64,000 bases of DNA, taken from Tistrella mobilis (GTDB lineage: Bacteria > Pseudomonadota > Alphaproteobacteria > Tistrellales > Tistrellaceae). The translations under genes were made by a program, and so were the position numbers. The notes beneath the pieces are model-generated. The model had not been told where the DNA came from and did no database searches. It saw only the letters and a program-made list of their open reading frames with translations. The stretch spans positions 2,087,501-2,151,500 of the forward strand of contig NZ_CP121017.1 of NCBI RefSeq assembly GCF_041468085.1, in the 5' to 3' direction. Below are positions 35,421 to 45,030 of this stretch, piece by piece. The stretch's first letter is position 1. Each line of letters opens with the position of its first letter.

Positions 35421-36331
35421 CCCGAAGCCTGGTTCTCACCCGTATGGGTGCCGCGCCCGAGACTGGTCTTGCGGAGCTGATGCCGCGGGAGCCGGGGCCG
35501 GGCGAGGTCCGTATCGCCATAGAGGCGGCGGCGTTGAACCCGCTGGATGCCAAGCTTGCCCTGGGTCATCTCGCCGACTGGTTTCCGATCGTGCCGCCCT
35601 GGGTGCCGGGCACCGATTTCGCCGGCCGGGTGGTGGCCGTCGGCGCCGGCGTGACGGGTTTTGCCCCGGGGGACGAGGTCTTCGGGCGCAGTGATCCCGT
35701 TGCCGGCGGCGCCTTCGGGCCCGCGATCACCCTGCCGGCCGGCTTCGTGGCGCGGCGCCCGGCGGGGATCGATGCCGCAACCGCGGCGGCCCTGGTCACA
35801 CCGGCAGCCATTGCGCTGCAGGCGCTGGACGAGACGGCCGGTGCCGATGGTCCGCTGGTGATCCTGGGCAGCGGTGCGGTCGGCGCCGCGCTGGTGCAGA
35901 TCGCCCGCCGCCGACGTGCCGTAACGGTCAGCGGCCGCCATGCCGCCCGGCTTGCGGCGCCGGGGGTACAGGTGCTTGTGGCAGAGGGGGGCGACCTGAC
36001 CGCCGCTATCGCCGGGGCAGCGGTGGTGATCGACACCGTCGGCGGCCCGCGTCAGCGACAGGTGCTGGCCTGTCTGCGCCCCGGTGCCCGCTTCCTGGCC
36101 ATCGCCGAGCCGCTGCCCGGGGATGCGGCGGTACCTGCGGGCGTCGAGGCCGGTTTCGCGGCTCTGGCAGGTGGCGGCGGTCAGCTCGATCGGATCGCCG
36201 GACTGGCGGCTGATGGCGTGCTGGTCCCCGAGATTGCGAACCGTTTCGGGATCGGGGATGCGGCGGCCGTGTTCAGCGCCTGGACGGATGGGCGTCTTCC
36301 GGCCCGTCAGGTGATGGTGCAGCAGGGGTGA
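35417..36331 (+). CDS. medium-chain quinone-reductase-like oxidoreductase
   Basis: A 304-residue zinc-independent MDR protein. It has the GroES-like N-terminal domain with AALNPLDAKLALG and VPGTDFAGRVVAVG, then a Rossmann domain with ILGSGAVGAALVQIA. No structural-zinc cysteine cluster is seen. It is most like NADPH:quinone oxidoreductase/enoyl reductase-type members. It starts in an ATGA overlap with the SnoaL-like gene, so both are made together and are probably LysR-controlled. The substrate is unknown. Confidence 0.87.
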   Translation: MTRSLVLTRMGAAPETGLAELMPREPGPGEVRIAIEAAALNPLDAKLALGHLADWFPIVPPWVPGTDFAGRVVAVGAGVTGFAPGDEVFGRSDPVAGGAFGPAITLPAGFVARRPAGIDAATAAALVTPAAIALQALDETAGADGPLVILGSGAVGAALVQIARRRRAVTVSGRHAARLAAPGVQVLVAEGGDLTAAIAGAAVVIDTVGGPRQRQVLACLRPGARFLAIAEPLPGDAAVPAGVEAGFAALAGGGGQLDRIAGLAADGVLVPEIANRFGIGDAAAVFSAWTDGRLPARQVMVQQG

Positions 36332-36364
36332 CCGGTAGGTCGGAATCGGGATTGGCGGCAAAAT

Positions 36365-36383
36365 TTTTCTGTAAAACAGAAAA
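36365..36383. promoter_or_regulatory. AT-rich 19-bp palindrome upstream of DUF2975/HTH pair
   Basis: TTTTCTGT and ACAGAAAA (8-bp perfect arms, 3-bp centre AAA) lie in the 106-bp gap between the MDR gene and the DUF2975 gene, inside an unusually AT-rich stretch (36359-36388). It is the natural operator/promoter candidate for the small Xre-type protein encoded downstream. A weak terminator of the MDR operon is an alternative. Confidence 0.55.
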
Positions 36384-36437
36384 TTTTTGCTGCAACATGC
36401 GGGCATTGATGGATGCACAGCCAAGAGGTGACGGATC

Positions 36438-37010
36438 ATGCGCCTGCCCGCTGCCAATCAGACGCCAGATGACGATGGCAAGGGCCGGGAGGACGTGGCC
36501 CTCTGCCGCCGCAGCCATCGCCTGGCGCATCTCTGCGCCGTTTTTGCCGTGGCCCTGCCGGTTGGTGTGGTCGTGAGCTGTGCGGCGGGGCAGGTGCCGG
36601 ACCTTCCGGGCCTGTCGAAGACGATCGACCTTGCGGCGCTGGTCTGGTGGCAGGTCGGCATCGTTCTGGCCGGCATGCTGGCGCCGGTGCTGCCGGTCAG
36701 CCTGGCCCTGCTGGTGGCACGGCGCTGCTTTCTGGCCGTCGGCCGGGGAGCCATCTTCACCCTGGAGACGGTGGCCGCCCTTCGGCGGATCGCCGGTCTG
36801 GTGACGCTTGGCGGGATTGCGGGGCTGATCGCACCGACGGTGGTGGTGCTGGGGGCGACCGTTCTGGCGGCGCCCGGCCAGCGTCAACTGGCGATCAGCA
36901 TCAGCAGCGGGCCGCTGCTGACCCTGGTGCTGGGGGCCGTGGTCTATCTGATCGCCGACATCATGCATCGGGCAGCACGCATGGCGGAAGACCATGCTCA
37001 GATCGTCTGA
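36438..37010 (+). CDS. DUF2975 membrane protein
   Basis: A 190-residue inner-membrane protein with four predicted helices, matching DUF2975. The family is regularly encoded directly before a tiny YozG-like Xre regulator, as here, where the stop and the next start overlap (TGATG). The ATG at 36438 is preceded by AGAGG. Hydrophilic N-terminal residues precede the first helix. The molecular function of DUF2975 is unknown; the pairing suggests a membrane partner or target of the regulator. Confidence 0.85.
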   Translation: MRLPAANQTPDDDGKGREDVALCRRSHRLAHLCAVFAVALPVGVVVSCAAGQVPDLPGLSKTIDLAALVWWQVGIVLAGMLAPVLPVSLALLVARRCFLAVGRGAIFTLETVAALRRIAGLVTLGGIAGLIAPTVVVLGATVLAAPGQRQLAISISSGPLLTLVLGAVVYLIADIMHRAARMAEDHAQIV

Positions 37011-37216
37011 TGGCGATCGTCGTGCGTCTGGATGTGATGCTGGCCCGCCGCAAGATGAGTTCCCGGGATCTGGCGGCGCAGATCGGTATCACCGAGGCCA
37101 ATCTTTCGCTGTTGAAGCGCGGCCATGTGAAGGGCATCCGCTTCGAGACGCTGGAGAAGATCTGCGAGGCGCTCGCCTGCCAGCCCGGCGACCTTCTGGA
37201 GTATGAAGCGCCCTGA
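37010..37216 (+). CDS. YozG-like Xre-family helix-turn-helix protein
   Basis: A 68-residue single-domain DNA-binding protein. The helix-turn-helix spans about residues 18-60 (SRDLAAQIGITEANLSLLKRG, then RFETLEKICEALACQPGDLLEY). Its length and sequence match the Cro/C1-type proteins that accompany DUF2975. It overlaps the DUF2975 stop by one base and is followed at once by a strong hairpin terminator. Autoregulation through the AT-rich palindrome at 36365-36383 is likely. Confidence 0.9.
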   Translation: MAIVVRLDVMLARRKMSSRDLAAQIGITEANLSLLKRGHVKGIRFETLEKICEALACQPGDLLEYEAP

Positions 37217-37218
37217 CG

Positions 37219-37258
37219 ACGACAAGGGGCCCGGGCGGTCGGCCGGGCCCCTTGTCGT
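37219..37258 (+). terminator. strong hairpin between convergent genes
   Basis: A perfect 16-bp GC-rich stem (37219-37234 with 37243-37258) and an 8-base loop immediately follow the YozG-like gene. There is no long T-run, but its position 24 bases from the stop of the convergent GST gene suggests a terminator working from both sides. Confidence 0.75.
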
Positions 37259-37282
37259 TGCGTCATCCGGGCGAAGCGCCGG

Positions 37283-37990
37283 TCAGGCCGGCCGCTTCGG
37301 GATGTCGAGACCCCGCTGCACCGCCGGCCGGGCAAGGCCGCGCTCCAGCCAGGCCGGAACGTTGACCAGCTTTTCGAAATGGACCAGATCGCCCGCGCCA
37401 TAGAAACCGATCAGGTTGCGCACCCAGCCGAGCAGCGAGATGTCGGCGATGGTGTAGTCGCCGCCCATGATCCAGTCGCGACCGTCGAGCCGGGTTTCGA
37501 GCACACCGAGCAGGCGCTCGCTCTCGGCGCGGTAGCGCTCCAGCGGGCGCTTGTCCTCAATCTCGCGGCCGGCGAATTTGTGGAAGAAGCCGAGCTGGCC
37601 GAAAATGGGCCCGACCGCGGCCATCTGGAAGAAGACCCACTGGATGGTCTCGATCCGGGCAATCGGATCGGCGGGCAGAAAGCGGCCGGTCTTTTCCGCC
37701 AGATAAAGCAGGATCGCGCCGGATTCGAACAGACCGACCGGCCGGCCGTCAGGGCCTGCGGGGTCGATGATCGCCGGGATCTTGCCGTTCGGGTTGAGCG
37801 ACAGGAAGTCCGGCGTCCAGGTCTCGTCGTTCATGATGTCGATCAGATGTGCCTCGTAGGGCAGGCCGGTCTCTTCCAGCATGATCGACACCTTCACGCC
37901 ATTGGGCGTGGCCAGGGAATAGAGCTGGATGCGATCCGGATGGGCGGCAGGCCAGCGGCGGGTGATCGGGAAGGCAGAGAGATCGGCCAT
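37283..37990 (-). CDS. glutathione S-transferase (YghU/YfcG-like)
   Basis: A 235-residue GST. The thioredoxin-like N-terminal domain has YSLATPNGVKVSIMLEE, with Thr-Pro-Asn replacing the cysteine of other classes, as in the Nu-class disulfide-bond reductases YghU and YfcG. The helical C-terminal domain has YTIADISLLGW, the conserved folding motif. LNPNGKIPAI and LFESGAILLYLAE give the glutathione site. It acts in the cytoplasm on disulfides or electrophiles. It is monocistronic on the minus strand. Confidence 0.92.
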   Translation of the reverse strand: MADLSAFPITRRWPAAHPDRIQLYSLATPNGVKVSIMLEETGLPYEAHLIDIMNDETWTPDFLSLNPNGKIPAIIDPAGPDGRPVGLFESGAILLYLAEKTGRFLPADPIARIETIQWVFFQMAAVGPIFGQLGFFHKFAGREIEDKRPLERYRAESERLLGVLETRLDGRDWIMGGDYTIADISLLGWVRNLIGFYGAGDLVHFEKLVNVPAWLERGLARPAVQRGLDIPKRPA

Positions 37991-38037
37991 CGGGGCGTCC
38001 TTCGAGCGGGCGGAACGGGCGGGCAGAGGCGGTCATC

Positions 38038-39360
38038 CTAGGCGGGCCGGCGGCGGCTGTCTGTCCTGCCTGCCGGAAACGCACCGTTCCCCGGCGTACC
38101 GGTATGGTCTGTGCGGGATGCACTTTCCGCCGGCGGCTCGTGCCCGAAAACGCTCCGGCCGCCATAGTCGTGGGATCGGCGGCGTTCCTCGGCGATGAAG
38201 GCATCGAGCGACGGGCCGGTGGCACGCCGTTCCAGCCGCCGCGCCTGCGCATCGAGGCGGCGGATGGCGTCGAGCTTTTCGTCATGGCCGAGGGATGCGG
38301 CTTCGACCGCCGATTTCATCACCTGAATGGTCCGGTCATAGACCAGCACCGGCACCGGGAAGGGCTGCCGGTCCTTGCCGCCATGGGCGAGCGAGAAGCG
38401 CGCCGGATCGTCGAACCGGCACGGGGCGCCGTGCACCACCTCGGCGACTATGGCAAGCGAGCGTACCGTCCGGGCGCCGACGCCCGGAACCATCAGCAGT
38501 TCGGCAAAATCCCGCGGCCCTGCCTCTGCGGCAGCGGCGAGCGCGCCATGCAGGCGGCGCAGGATCACGTCTCCCGGCCGGACATCGTGACGATCGGGCA
38601 TCACCAGATGCGGCAGTTCAGGCTGGGCTGTGGCGGGTCGGGGCGGGGCGGGCGGAGTAAGGGCCGCGGCTTCCCGGACGATGCCGTCCGGCCCCAGATC
38701 CCGCAGCAGATCCAGCTGTCCGATGCGCGAGGCGGCGGCGCGGCGGTCGGTGAGATTGACGATCCGGCCCTGATTGCGGCCGTCGATGGCGGCATGTGGG
38801 GCCTCCACGAAACTCTTCAGGTCTTCCGACAGCCAGTGATAGCGGCGGGCAAGACGGGTGCCGTCGTTCATGCCCTGCTGCACCACCACCCAGCGCCCGT
38901 CATCGGCGACCACGAAACCGTGGAGATACAGGTCGAAGCCGTCCTGCACGGCGGCGCTGTCGACCTTGGCGATCATCCGGCTGGTTTGGGCAAGCGCGCT
39001 GCCGTCGAGGCCGGTGCGGTTGCCGACCGCCAGAAGTTCATCGGGGGTGGCGCGGGAATGGCGGCCGCGGCCGCCGCAGACATGCAGGCCAAGCTCTGCC
39101 GAAAGCGGCGTCAGCCCGCGCTTCAGCGCCCCCAGAACCGAGGTGGTGATCCCCGAGGAATGCCAGTCCATGCCCATCACCGCGCCGAAGGACTGGAACC
39201 AGAAGGGGTGGGCGAGACGGCGGAGGAACTCGTCGCGACCGTAATGCAGGATGATCGCCTGCGCGATCACCGTGCCGAGCTTCGTCATCCGCTGGCCCAG
39301 CCAGGCAGGTACCCGGCCGCCATGGAGCGGCAGATCGGCACTGCCGGCGCGTCTGGACAT
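38038..39360 (-). CDS. DUF763 domain-containing protein
   Basis: A 440-residue protein matching DUF763, a family best known from archaea and scattered bacteria. The N-terminus MSRRAGSADLPLHGGRVPAWL and the segments LHYGRDEFLRRLAHPFWFQ, CGGRGRHSRATP and VQQGMN are characteristic. The part after about 260 (GVGARTVRSLAIVAEV) contains a helix-hairpin-helix-like motif, which hints at nucleic-acid binding. The last 50 residues are low-complexity. No function is established for the family. The ATG at 39360 is preferred over an in-frame ATG 108 bases upstream. It is divergent from the ftsH-like gene with 125 bp between them. Confidence 0.88.
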   Translation of the reverse strand: MSRRAGSADLPLHGGRVPAWLGQRMTKLGTVIAQAIILHYGRDEFLRRLAHPFWFQSFGAVMGMDWHSSGITTSVLGALKRGLTPLSAELGLHVCGGRGRHSRATPDELLAVGNRTGLDGSALAQTSRMIAKVDSAAVQDGFDLYLHGFVVADDGRWVVVQQGMNDGTRLARRYHWLSEDLKSFVEAPHAAIDGRNQGRIVNLTDRRAAASRIGQLDLLRDLGPDGIVREAAALTPPAPPRPATAQPELPHLVMPDRHDVRPGDVILRRLHGALAAAAEAGPRDFAELLMVPGVGARTVRSLAIVAEVVHGAPCRFDDPARFSLAHGGKDRQPFPVPVLVYDRTIQVMKSAVEAASLGHDEKLDAIRRLDAQARRLERRATGPSLDAFIAEERRRSHDYGGRSVFGHEPPAESASRTDHTGTPGNGAFPAGRTDSRRRPA

Positions 39361-39485
39361 GGGGAGCGGCTCCGGAACGAAAGGGAAACATCGACATCCT
39401 AACCATCCGGGGTGACGGATGGCAAGGTGATCGGATGCAGATGGTGTTAGCATCGCGGCAGATTGCACGACAAAGGTGACGGGTG

Positions 39486-41300
39486 ATGGAGAAGAAGACC
39501 CGGTTCCATCTCTGGTACTGGTTCGCCGCCCTGTTTGCGCTGCTGGTGTTCCAGTACGTCTTCACCACCGCCCGGCAGGTGGCCGAAATTCCCTACAGCC
39601 GGTTCGAGACCTATCTGGCCGAGGGGAAGATCGCCGAAGTCGCCGTGTCGGACCGCTTCATCCAGGGCACGCTGAAGGAGCCGCTGGAAGGCGGCCAGAC
39701 CCGCTTCGTCACCACCCGTGTGGAGCCCGATCTCGCCCGCCAGCTTCAGGACAAGGGCGTGGTGGTGACGGGGCAGGTAGAGAACACCTTCTTCCGCGAC
39801 CTGCTGTCATGGGTGCTGCCGGTCGCCCTGTTCGCCGGCGTCTGGATCTTCATCCTGCGGCGGATGGGGGCGGGGCTGGGCGGCGGCATGATGCAGGTCG
39901 GCAAGAGCAAGGCGAAGGTCTATGTGGAGCGCGATACCGGCGTCACTTTCGACGATGTCGCCGGTGTCGACGAGGCGAAAGACGAGCTGAAAGAAATCGT
40001 CGCCTTCCTGAAGGATCCGAAGGGTTATGGCCGGCTGGGCGCGCGCATGCCCAAGGGGGTTCTGCTGGTCGGCCCTCCCGGCACCGGCAAGACCCTGCTC
40101 GCCCGGGCGGTGGCGGGTGAGGCGGGGGTGCCGTTCTATTCGATCTCGGGGTCTGAATTCGTCGAGATGTTCGTGGGCGTGGGGGCGGCACGGGTGCGCG
40201 ACCTCTTCGCCCAGGCGCGCGAGCGGGCGCCGGCGATCATCTTCATCGACGAGCTTGATGCGCTTGGCCGGGCGCGTGCGATCGGGCCGATGTCGGGCGG
40301 CCAGGACGAGAAGGAACAGACCCTCAATCAGTTGCTGGTCGAACTCGACGGCTTCGACCCGTCATCCGGTCTGGTGCTGCTGGCGGCGACCAACCGGCCG
40401 GAAATCCTGGACCCGGCCCTGATGCGCGCGGGCCGTTTCGACCGTCAGGTGCTGGTCGACCGCCCCGACAAGCCGGGGCGCATCCAGATCCTGAACGTGC
40501 ATATGAAGAAGGTCGATCTTGCCCCGGATGTCGATGCGGCGAAGGTGGCGGCGCTGACGCCGGGCTTTACCGGCGCCGATCTTGCCAATCTGGTCAATGA
40601 GGCGGCCCTGCTCGCCACCCGCCATGGCCGGGATGCGGTGACCATGGCGGATTTCAACGATGCCGTGGAGCGGATCGTTGCGGGGCTTGAGAAGCGCAAC
40701 CGCCTGCTGAACCCGCGTGAGCGCGAGATCGTCGCCCATCACGAGATGGGCCATGCGATCATGGCGAGCGTGCTGCCCGGGGTCGATCCGGTGCACAAGG
40801 TCTCGATCATCCCGCGCGGCATCGGCGCACTGGGCTATACCATCCAGCGGCCGACCGAGGACCGCTTCCTGATGACCCGAACCGAGCTTGAGAACAAGAT
40901 GGCGGTGCTGCTGGGGGGCCGGGCGGCGGAATGGGTGGTCTATCACCATCTTTCGACCGGGGCGGCGGACGACCTGGCCAAGGTGACCGACATCGCCCGG
41001 GCCATGGTGACCCGCTATGGCATGTCGGAGACGCTGGGGCAGGTGGCGCTGGAGCGTGACCGGCGGTCCTTCCTCGGCCCCGAGGATCTGACCGGCATGC
41101 CACGGCCGCGCGACTTCTCCGACGCGACCGCGGCGGCGATCGATGCGGAGGTCCGCCAGATCGTCGATCGGGCCTTCGAGCGGACGGTGACTGCGCTGAC
41201 CGAGCGTCGCGCGCTGCTCGACCGTGCCGCCCGCCGGCTGCTGGAAGAGGAAACGCTGGATGGCGAGGCTCTGAAGGCAATGATCGCAGGCACCGCCTGA
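39486..41300 (+). CDS. ftsH: FtsH-family ATP-dependent zinc metalloprotease
   Basis: A 604-residue membrane-bound AAA protease. Two N-terminal helices (about 8-26 and 108-125) flank a short periplasmic domain. The AAA module has Walker A GPPGTGKT at 196-203 and Walker [11 protein letters not shown], and the second region of homology [20 protein letters not shown]. The protease has the zinc motif HEMGH at 419-423, where HEAGH is usual; both His and the Glu are kept. It removes misfolded and short-lived membrane proteins. The Met variant and the absence of the usual tilS/folP neighbours suggest a second copy, but this window cannot show another. A GTG just before the ATG at 39486 is an alternative start. 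Confidence 0.93.
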   Translation: MEKKTRFHLWYWFAALFALLVFQYVFTTARQVAEIPYSRFETYLAEGKIAEVAVSDRFIQGTLKEPLEGGQTRFVTTRVEPDLARQLQDKGVVVTGQVENTFFRDLLSWVLPVALFAGVWIFILRRMGAGLGGGMMQVGKSKAKVYVERDTGVTFDDVAGVDEAKDELKEIVAFLKDPKGYGRLGARMPKGVLLVGPPGTGKTLLARAVAGEAGVPFYSISGSEFVEMFVGVGAARVRDLFAQARERAPAIIFIDELDALGRARAIGPMSGGQDEKEQTLNQLLVELDGFDPSSGLVLLAATNRPEILDPALMRAGRFDRQVLVDRPDKPGRIQILNVHMKKVDLAPDVDAAKVAALTPGFTGADLANLVNEAALLATRHGRDAVTMADFNDAVERIVAGLEKRNRLLNPREREIVAHHEMGHAIMASVLPGVDPVHKVSIIPRGIGALGYTIQRPTEDRFLMTRTELENKMAVLLGGRAAEWVVYHHLSTGAADDLAKVTDIARAMVTRYGMSETLGQVALERDRRSFLGPEDLTGMPRPRDFSDATAAAIDAEVRQIVDRAFERTVTALTERRALLDRAARRLLEEETLDGEALKAMIAGTA

Positions 41301-41303
41301 CCG

Positions 41304-41323
41304 GATTTGACCATGGTCAAATC
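41304..41323. promoter_or_regulatory. 20-bp perfect palindrome upstream of alcohol dehydrogenase
   Basis: GATTTGACCATGGTCAAATC is a perfect 20-bp palindrome starting 3 bases after the ftsH stop and ending 63 bases before the alcohol dehydrogenase ATG. The TTGACC half could serve as -35. No T-run follows, so a regulator-binding site is more likely than a terminator. No regulator gene is adjacent. Confidence 0.65.
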
Positions 41324-41386
41324 GCCGCCGCCGGCCCTGTGCGACAGTGCCTGCCAGGGTGACGGCACCGGGCGCGAGGTGGCGAG

Positions 41387-42370
41387 ATGAAGGCGATGGT
41401 TCTGCAGCGGCCGGGAACGGCCCTGGTGATGGAGACGCGGCCTGATCCCGAGCCGGGGCCCGGGCGGATTCTGGTCCGCGTGCTGGCCTGCGCGGTCTGC
41501 CGCACCGATCTGCATGTGGTCGATGGCGATCTGCCGGACCCGAAGCTGCCAGTGGTGCCGGGGCACGAGGTGGTGGGCGTGGTCGAGGCGCTGGGTGCCG
41601 GTGTCGACCCGTCGCTCGCCGGGAAGCGGGTGGGCGTGCCCTGGCTGGGGCATGCCTGCGGCACCTGCCGCTATTGCGGCATGCGGGCCGAGAATCTGTG
41701 CGATGCCCCCGAATTCACCGGCTATACCCGCGATGGCGGCTTTGCGACCCATATGCTGGCCGATGCCGGTTTTGCCTTTCCGCTGGCCGATGATGCCGAT
41801 CCGGTGGCAACGGCGCCGCTGATGTGTGCCGGCCTGATCGGCTGGCGGTCGCTCAAGATGGCGGGGGAGGCTGACCGGATCGGGCTCTACGGCTTCGGCG
41901 CTGCCGCCCATATCATCGCCCAGGTCTGCCGCTGGCAGGGGCGCGAGGTCTTCGCCTTCACCAGCCCTGGCGACAGCGCGGCGCAGGCCCATGCCCGGGC
42001 GTTGGGCGCGGTGTGGGCGGGCGGGTCGGACCAGGCGCCGCCGGCGGAACTGGATGCCGCGATCCTGTTCGCGCCTGTGGGCCATCTGGTGCCGAAGGCG
42101 CTGGCCGCGGTGCGCAAGGGCGGCATCGTGGTCTGCGGCGGCATCCATATGAGCGACATTCCGTCCTTCCCCTACCGCCTGCTCTGGGGCGAACGCCGGC
42201 TTGTGTCGGTCGCCAACCTCACCCGTGCCGATGGCCATGAATTCCTGGAACTGGCGCCGCGTGCCGGCGTGAAGACGTCCACGATCATCTATCCGCTGGC
42301 CGATGCCAATCGCGCGCTCGACGATCTGCGCCATGGCCGCTTTCAGGGGGCGGCCGTGCTCGTGCCCTGA
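41387..42370 (+). CDS. zinc-dependent alcohol dehydrogenase
   Basis: A 327-residue medium-chain alcohol dehydrogenase. Catalytic zinc ligands are seen in ACAVCRTDLH and GHEVVG, and structural-zinc cysteines in HACGTCRYCGMRAENLC. The Rossmann domain has YGFGAAAHIIAQ in place of the usual GxGxxG. It belongs to the AdhA-like group oxidising primary alcohols or reducing aldehydes with NAD. A 20-bp palindrome lies upstream. ilvD follows 111 bp downstream with its own ribosome binding site. Physiological substrate unknown. Confidence 0.9.
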   Translation: MKAMVLQRPGTALVMETRPDPEPGPGRILVRVLACAVCRTDLHVVDGDLPDPKLPVVPGHEVVGVVEALGAGVDPSLAGKRVGVPWLGHACGTCRYCGMRAENLCDAPEFTGYTRDGGFATHMLADAGFAFPLADDADPVATAPLMCAGLIGWRSLKMAGEADRIGLYGFGAAAHIIAQVCRWQGREVFAFTSPGDSAAQAHARALGAVWAGGSDQAPPAELDAAILFAPVGHLVPKALAAVRKGGIVVCGGIHMSDIPSFPYRLLWGERRLVSVANLTRADGHEFLELAPRAGVKTSTIIYPLADANRALDDLRHGRFQGAAVLVP

Positions 42371-42481
42371 CGGGTCCATGTCGCGTCGGAACCTGTTTCC
42401 TCCGGCCACCGATCCATCGACAATGGCGGATCGAAGCCGCAGCCCCGAATGCCGCGGCACAGAGCGGGAGGAGACGACGAG

Positions 42482-44155
42482 ATGGCGAACAACCGGCGGT
42501 CCGCCAACATCACCCAGGGTGTGGCGCGTTCGCCCAACCGGGCGATGTATTACGCCCTGGGCTATCAGGCGGCCGATTTCGACAAGCCGATGATCGGCAT
42601 CGCCAACGGCCATTCCACGATCACCCCCTGCAATGCCGGGCTGCAGAGGCTGGTCGATGCGGCGACGGCTGCGGTGAAGACGGCCGGCGCCAATCCGCAG
42701 GTCTTCGGCACGCCCACCATCTCCGACGGCATGGCGATGGGCACCGAAGGCATGAAGTACTCGCTGATCTCACGCGAGGTCATCGCCGACTGCATCGAGA
42801 CCTGCGTTCAGGGCCAGTGGCTGGACGGGGTGCTGGTGGTCGGCGGCTGCGACAAGAACATGCCCGGCGGCATGATCGCGCTTGCCCGCTGCAATGTGCC
42901 CGGCATCTATGTCTATGGCGGCACGATCAAGCCGGGGCGCTGGAAAGGGCAGGATCTGTCGATCGTCTCGGCCTTCGAGGCGGTGGGCGCCTTCATGGCC
43001 GGCCGGATGTCGCAAGAGGATTTTGAGGGGGTGGAGCGCAATGCCTGCCCGTCGACCGGATCCTGCGGTGGCATGTATACCGCCAACACGATGAGTTCAT
43101 CCTTCGAGGCGCTGGGCATGGCGCTGCTCTATTCCTCGTCGATGGCCAATCCGGACGAGGAAATCGTGGCGGGTGCTGCGCGGGCGGCCGAGGTGCTGGT
43201 GAAGGCGGTGGAGGCGAACCTCTGCCCGCGCGACATCATCACCCGCAAATCGATCGAGAATGCCGTGGCGCTGATGATGGCCACCGGCGGTTCGACCAAT
43301 GGCGTGCTGCATTATCTGGCGATCGCCCATGCCGCCGGTGTGGAATGGTCGCTGGACGATTTCGAGCGGGTGCGCCGCAAGGTGCCGGTGATCTGCGATC
43401 TGAAGCCCTCGGGCCGGTTCATGGCGGTGGATCTGCACAAGGCCGGCGGTGTGCCGCAGGTGCTGAAGATCCTGCTGAATGCCGGGCTGATCCACGGCGA
43501 CTGCATGACCATCACCGGCCGGACGCTGGCCGAGGAACTGGAGCATGTGCCGGATGAGCCGCGGGCCGATCAGGAGGTGATCCGTCCGATCAACCGGCCG
43601 ATCTATGACGAGGGCCACCTGGCCATCCTGAAAGGCAATCTTGCCACCGGAGGCGCCGTCGCCAAGATCAGCGGCCTGAAGAATCCGGTGATCACCGGAC
43701 CGGCGCGGGTATTCGACGACGAGCCTTCGGCCATGGACGCGATTCTGAGCGACCGGATCCGGCCGGGCGACGTGGTGGTGCTGCGCTATCTGGGGCCGAA
43801 GGGCGGGCCGGGCATGCCCGAGATGCTGGCGCCGACCTCGGCGATCATCGGCCGTGGGCTGGGGGAGAGCGTCGGGCTGATCACCGACGGCCGGTTCTCG
43901 GGCGCGACCTGGGGCATGGTGGTCGGCCATGTGACGCCCGAGGCGAGCGAGGGCGGCACCATCGCGCTGGTCAGGGAGGGCGACGAGATCACCATCGACG
44001 CCCATCGCCAGCTGATCCAGCTGAATGTCGACGACGCGGAACTGGAGGCCCGGCGGGCAGCATGGACGCCGCCCGCACCGCGCTATACCCGCGGCGTGCT
44101 GTCGAAATTTGCAAAGCTGGCCCGCCCGGCGAGCGAAGGGGCGGTCACCGACTGA
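42482..44155 (+). CDS. ilvD: dihydroxy-acid dehydratase
   Basis: Dehydrates 2,3-dihydroxy-acids to 2-oxo-acids, the third common step of valine and isoleucine synthesis, using an Fe-S cluster. The 557-residue product carries the cluster cysteines Cys50 (TITPC), Cys123 ([10 protein letters not shown]) and Cys195 ([14 protein letters not shown]), plus the C-terminal domain with [14 protein letters not shown]. Length is normal. The ATG at 42482 follows GGGAGGAG. It is monocistronic between an alcohol dehydrogenase gene and the convergent xthA gene. Confidence 0.97.
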   Translation: MANNRRSANITQGVARSPNRAMYYALGYQAADFDKPMIGIANGHSTITPCNAGLQRLVDAATAAVKTAGANPQVFGTPTISDGMAMGTEGMKYSLISREVIADCIETCVQGQWLDGVLVVGGCDKNMPGGMIALARCNVPGIYVYGGTIKPGRWKGQDLSIVSAFEAVGAFMAGRMSQEDFEGVERNACPSTGSCGGMYTANTMSSSFEALGMALLYSSSMANPDEEIVAGAARAAEVLVKAVEANLCPRDIITRKSIENAVALMMATGGSTNGVLHYLAIAHAAGVEWSLDDFERVRRKVPVICDLKPSGRFMAVDLHKAGGVPQVLKILLNAGLIHGDCMTITGRTLAEELEHVPDEPRADQEVIRPINRPIYDEGHLAILKGNLATGGAVAKISGLKNPVITGPARVFDDEPSAMDAILSDRIRPGDVVVLRYLGPKGGPGMPEMLAPTSAIIGRGLGESVGLITDGRFSGATWGMVVGHVTPEASEGGTIALVREGDEITIDAHRQLIQLNVDDAELEARRAAWTPPAPRYTRGVLSKFAKLARPASEGAVTD

Positions 44156-44180
44156 GCCCCGGGGAAGGTGAGCTGCCGTC

Positions 44181-45014
44181 TCAGGCGGCGGCTTCGCCTT
44201 CCGGCACGCCATAAGGGGCGTGGATGCGGGCCTGATCGGCCAGCCGTGCCCAGACGGGCGTGTGGTCCGATGCCTTGTCGCGGCCGCGCGGCGCGCGGTC
44301 GATATCCGCGGCCTCCAGCCGGTCGCAGGCCTCGGGCGAGAGCAGCAGATGGTCGATGCGCAGCCCGTGATCCTTCTGCCACATGCCGGCGCGGTAATCC
44401 CACCAGCTGTAGCGGCCGGCTTCGGCATGGAGCGCGCGGAAGGCGTCGGTCCAGCCCTGGTGGAGCACGGCGCGGTAGCGGCGGCGCTCTTCCGGATGGA
44501 ACAGCACGTCGCCGGCCCAGCCCTTGGGGTCGTAGAGATCGCCGGCCTCGGGCGCGATGTTGAAATCGCCGCCGATCACCGTCGGGCGGCTGGCGTCATC
44601 CAGCATCGAGCGGGCATGGGCGGCGAAAGCATCGAGGAAGGCGAGCTTGTAGGGGAACTTCTCGGACGTTACCGATTGACCGTTCGGTACATAGACGCTG
44701 GCGACCCGGATACCCCGGTCGCCGATCGCCACCGTGCCCTCGATCCAGCGCGCCTGCTCGTCCTCGAAGCCGGGCAGGCCGCGGGTGACGTCGGTGATCG
44801 GTGCCCTGGCCAGAATCGCGACGCCGTTATAGGTCTTCTGGCCATGGGCCGCGAAATGGTAGCCGGCCGCCTCGATTTCCGCCGCCGGGAACTTGTCGGT
44901 TTCGAGCTTCAGTTCCTGAAGCAGCACGATATCCGGCGTCGCTTCGGCCAGCCAGTCGAGCACGTGGCCGAGGCGGGCCTTGAGCGAATTGACGTTCCAG
45001 GTGGCGATGATCAT
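44181..45014 (-). CDS. xthA: exodeoxyribonuclease III
   Basis: A 277-residue AP endonuclease and 3'-5' exonuclease of base-excision repair. The endonuclease/exonuclease/phosphatase fold is clear: IIATWNVNSLKAR with Asn7, LLQELKLE with the metal ligand Glu34, VYVPNGQS, GGDFNIAPE, LRIDHLLLS and the terminal KASDHTPVWA with the catalytic His. The ATG at 45014 puts the first strand at residue 1. It begins 16 bases downstream of the erpA stop, so both genes are probably one transcript. Confidence 0.96.
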   Translation of the reverse strand: MIIATWNVNSLKARLGHVLDWLAEATPDIVLLQELKLETDKFPAAEIEAAGYHFAAHGQKTYNGVAILARAPITDVTRGLPGFEDEQARWIEGTVAIGDRGIRVASVYVPNGQSVTSEKFPYKLAFLDAFAAHARSMLDDASRPTVIGGDFNIAPEAGDLYDPKGWAGDVLFHPEERRRYRAVLHQGWTDAFRALHAEAGRYSWWDYRAGMWQKDHGLRIDHLLLSPEACDRLEAADIDRAPRGRDKASDHTPVWARLADQARIHAPYGVPEGEAAA

Positions 45015-45030
45015 CGGGGGCCGGGCTGCC

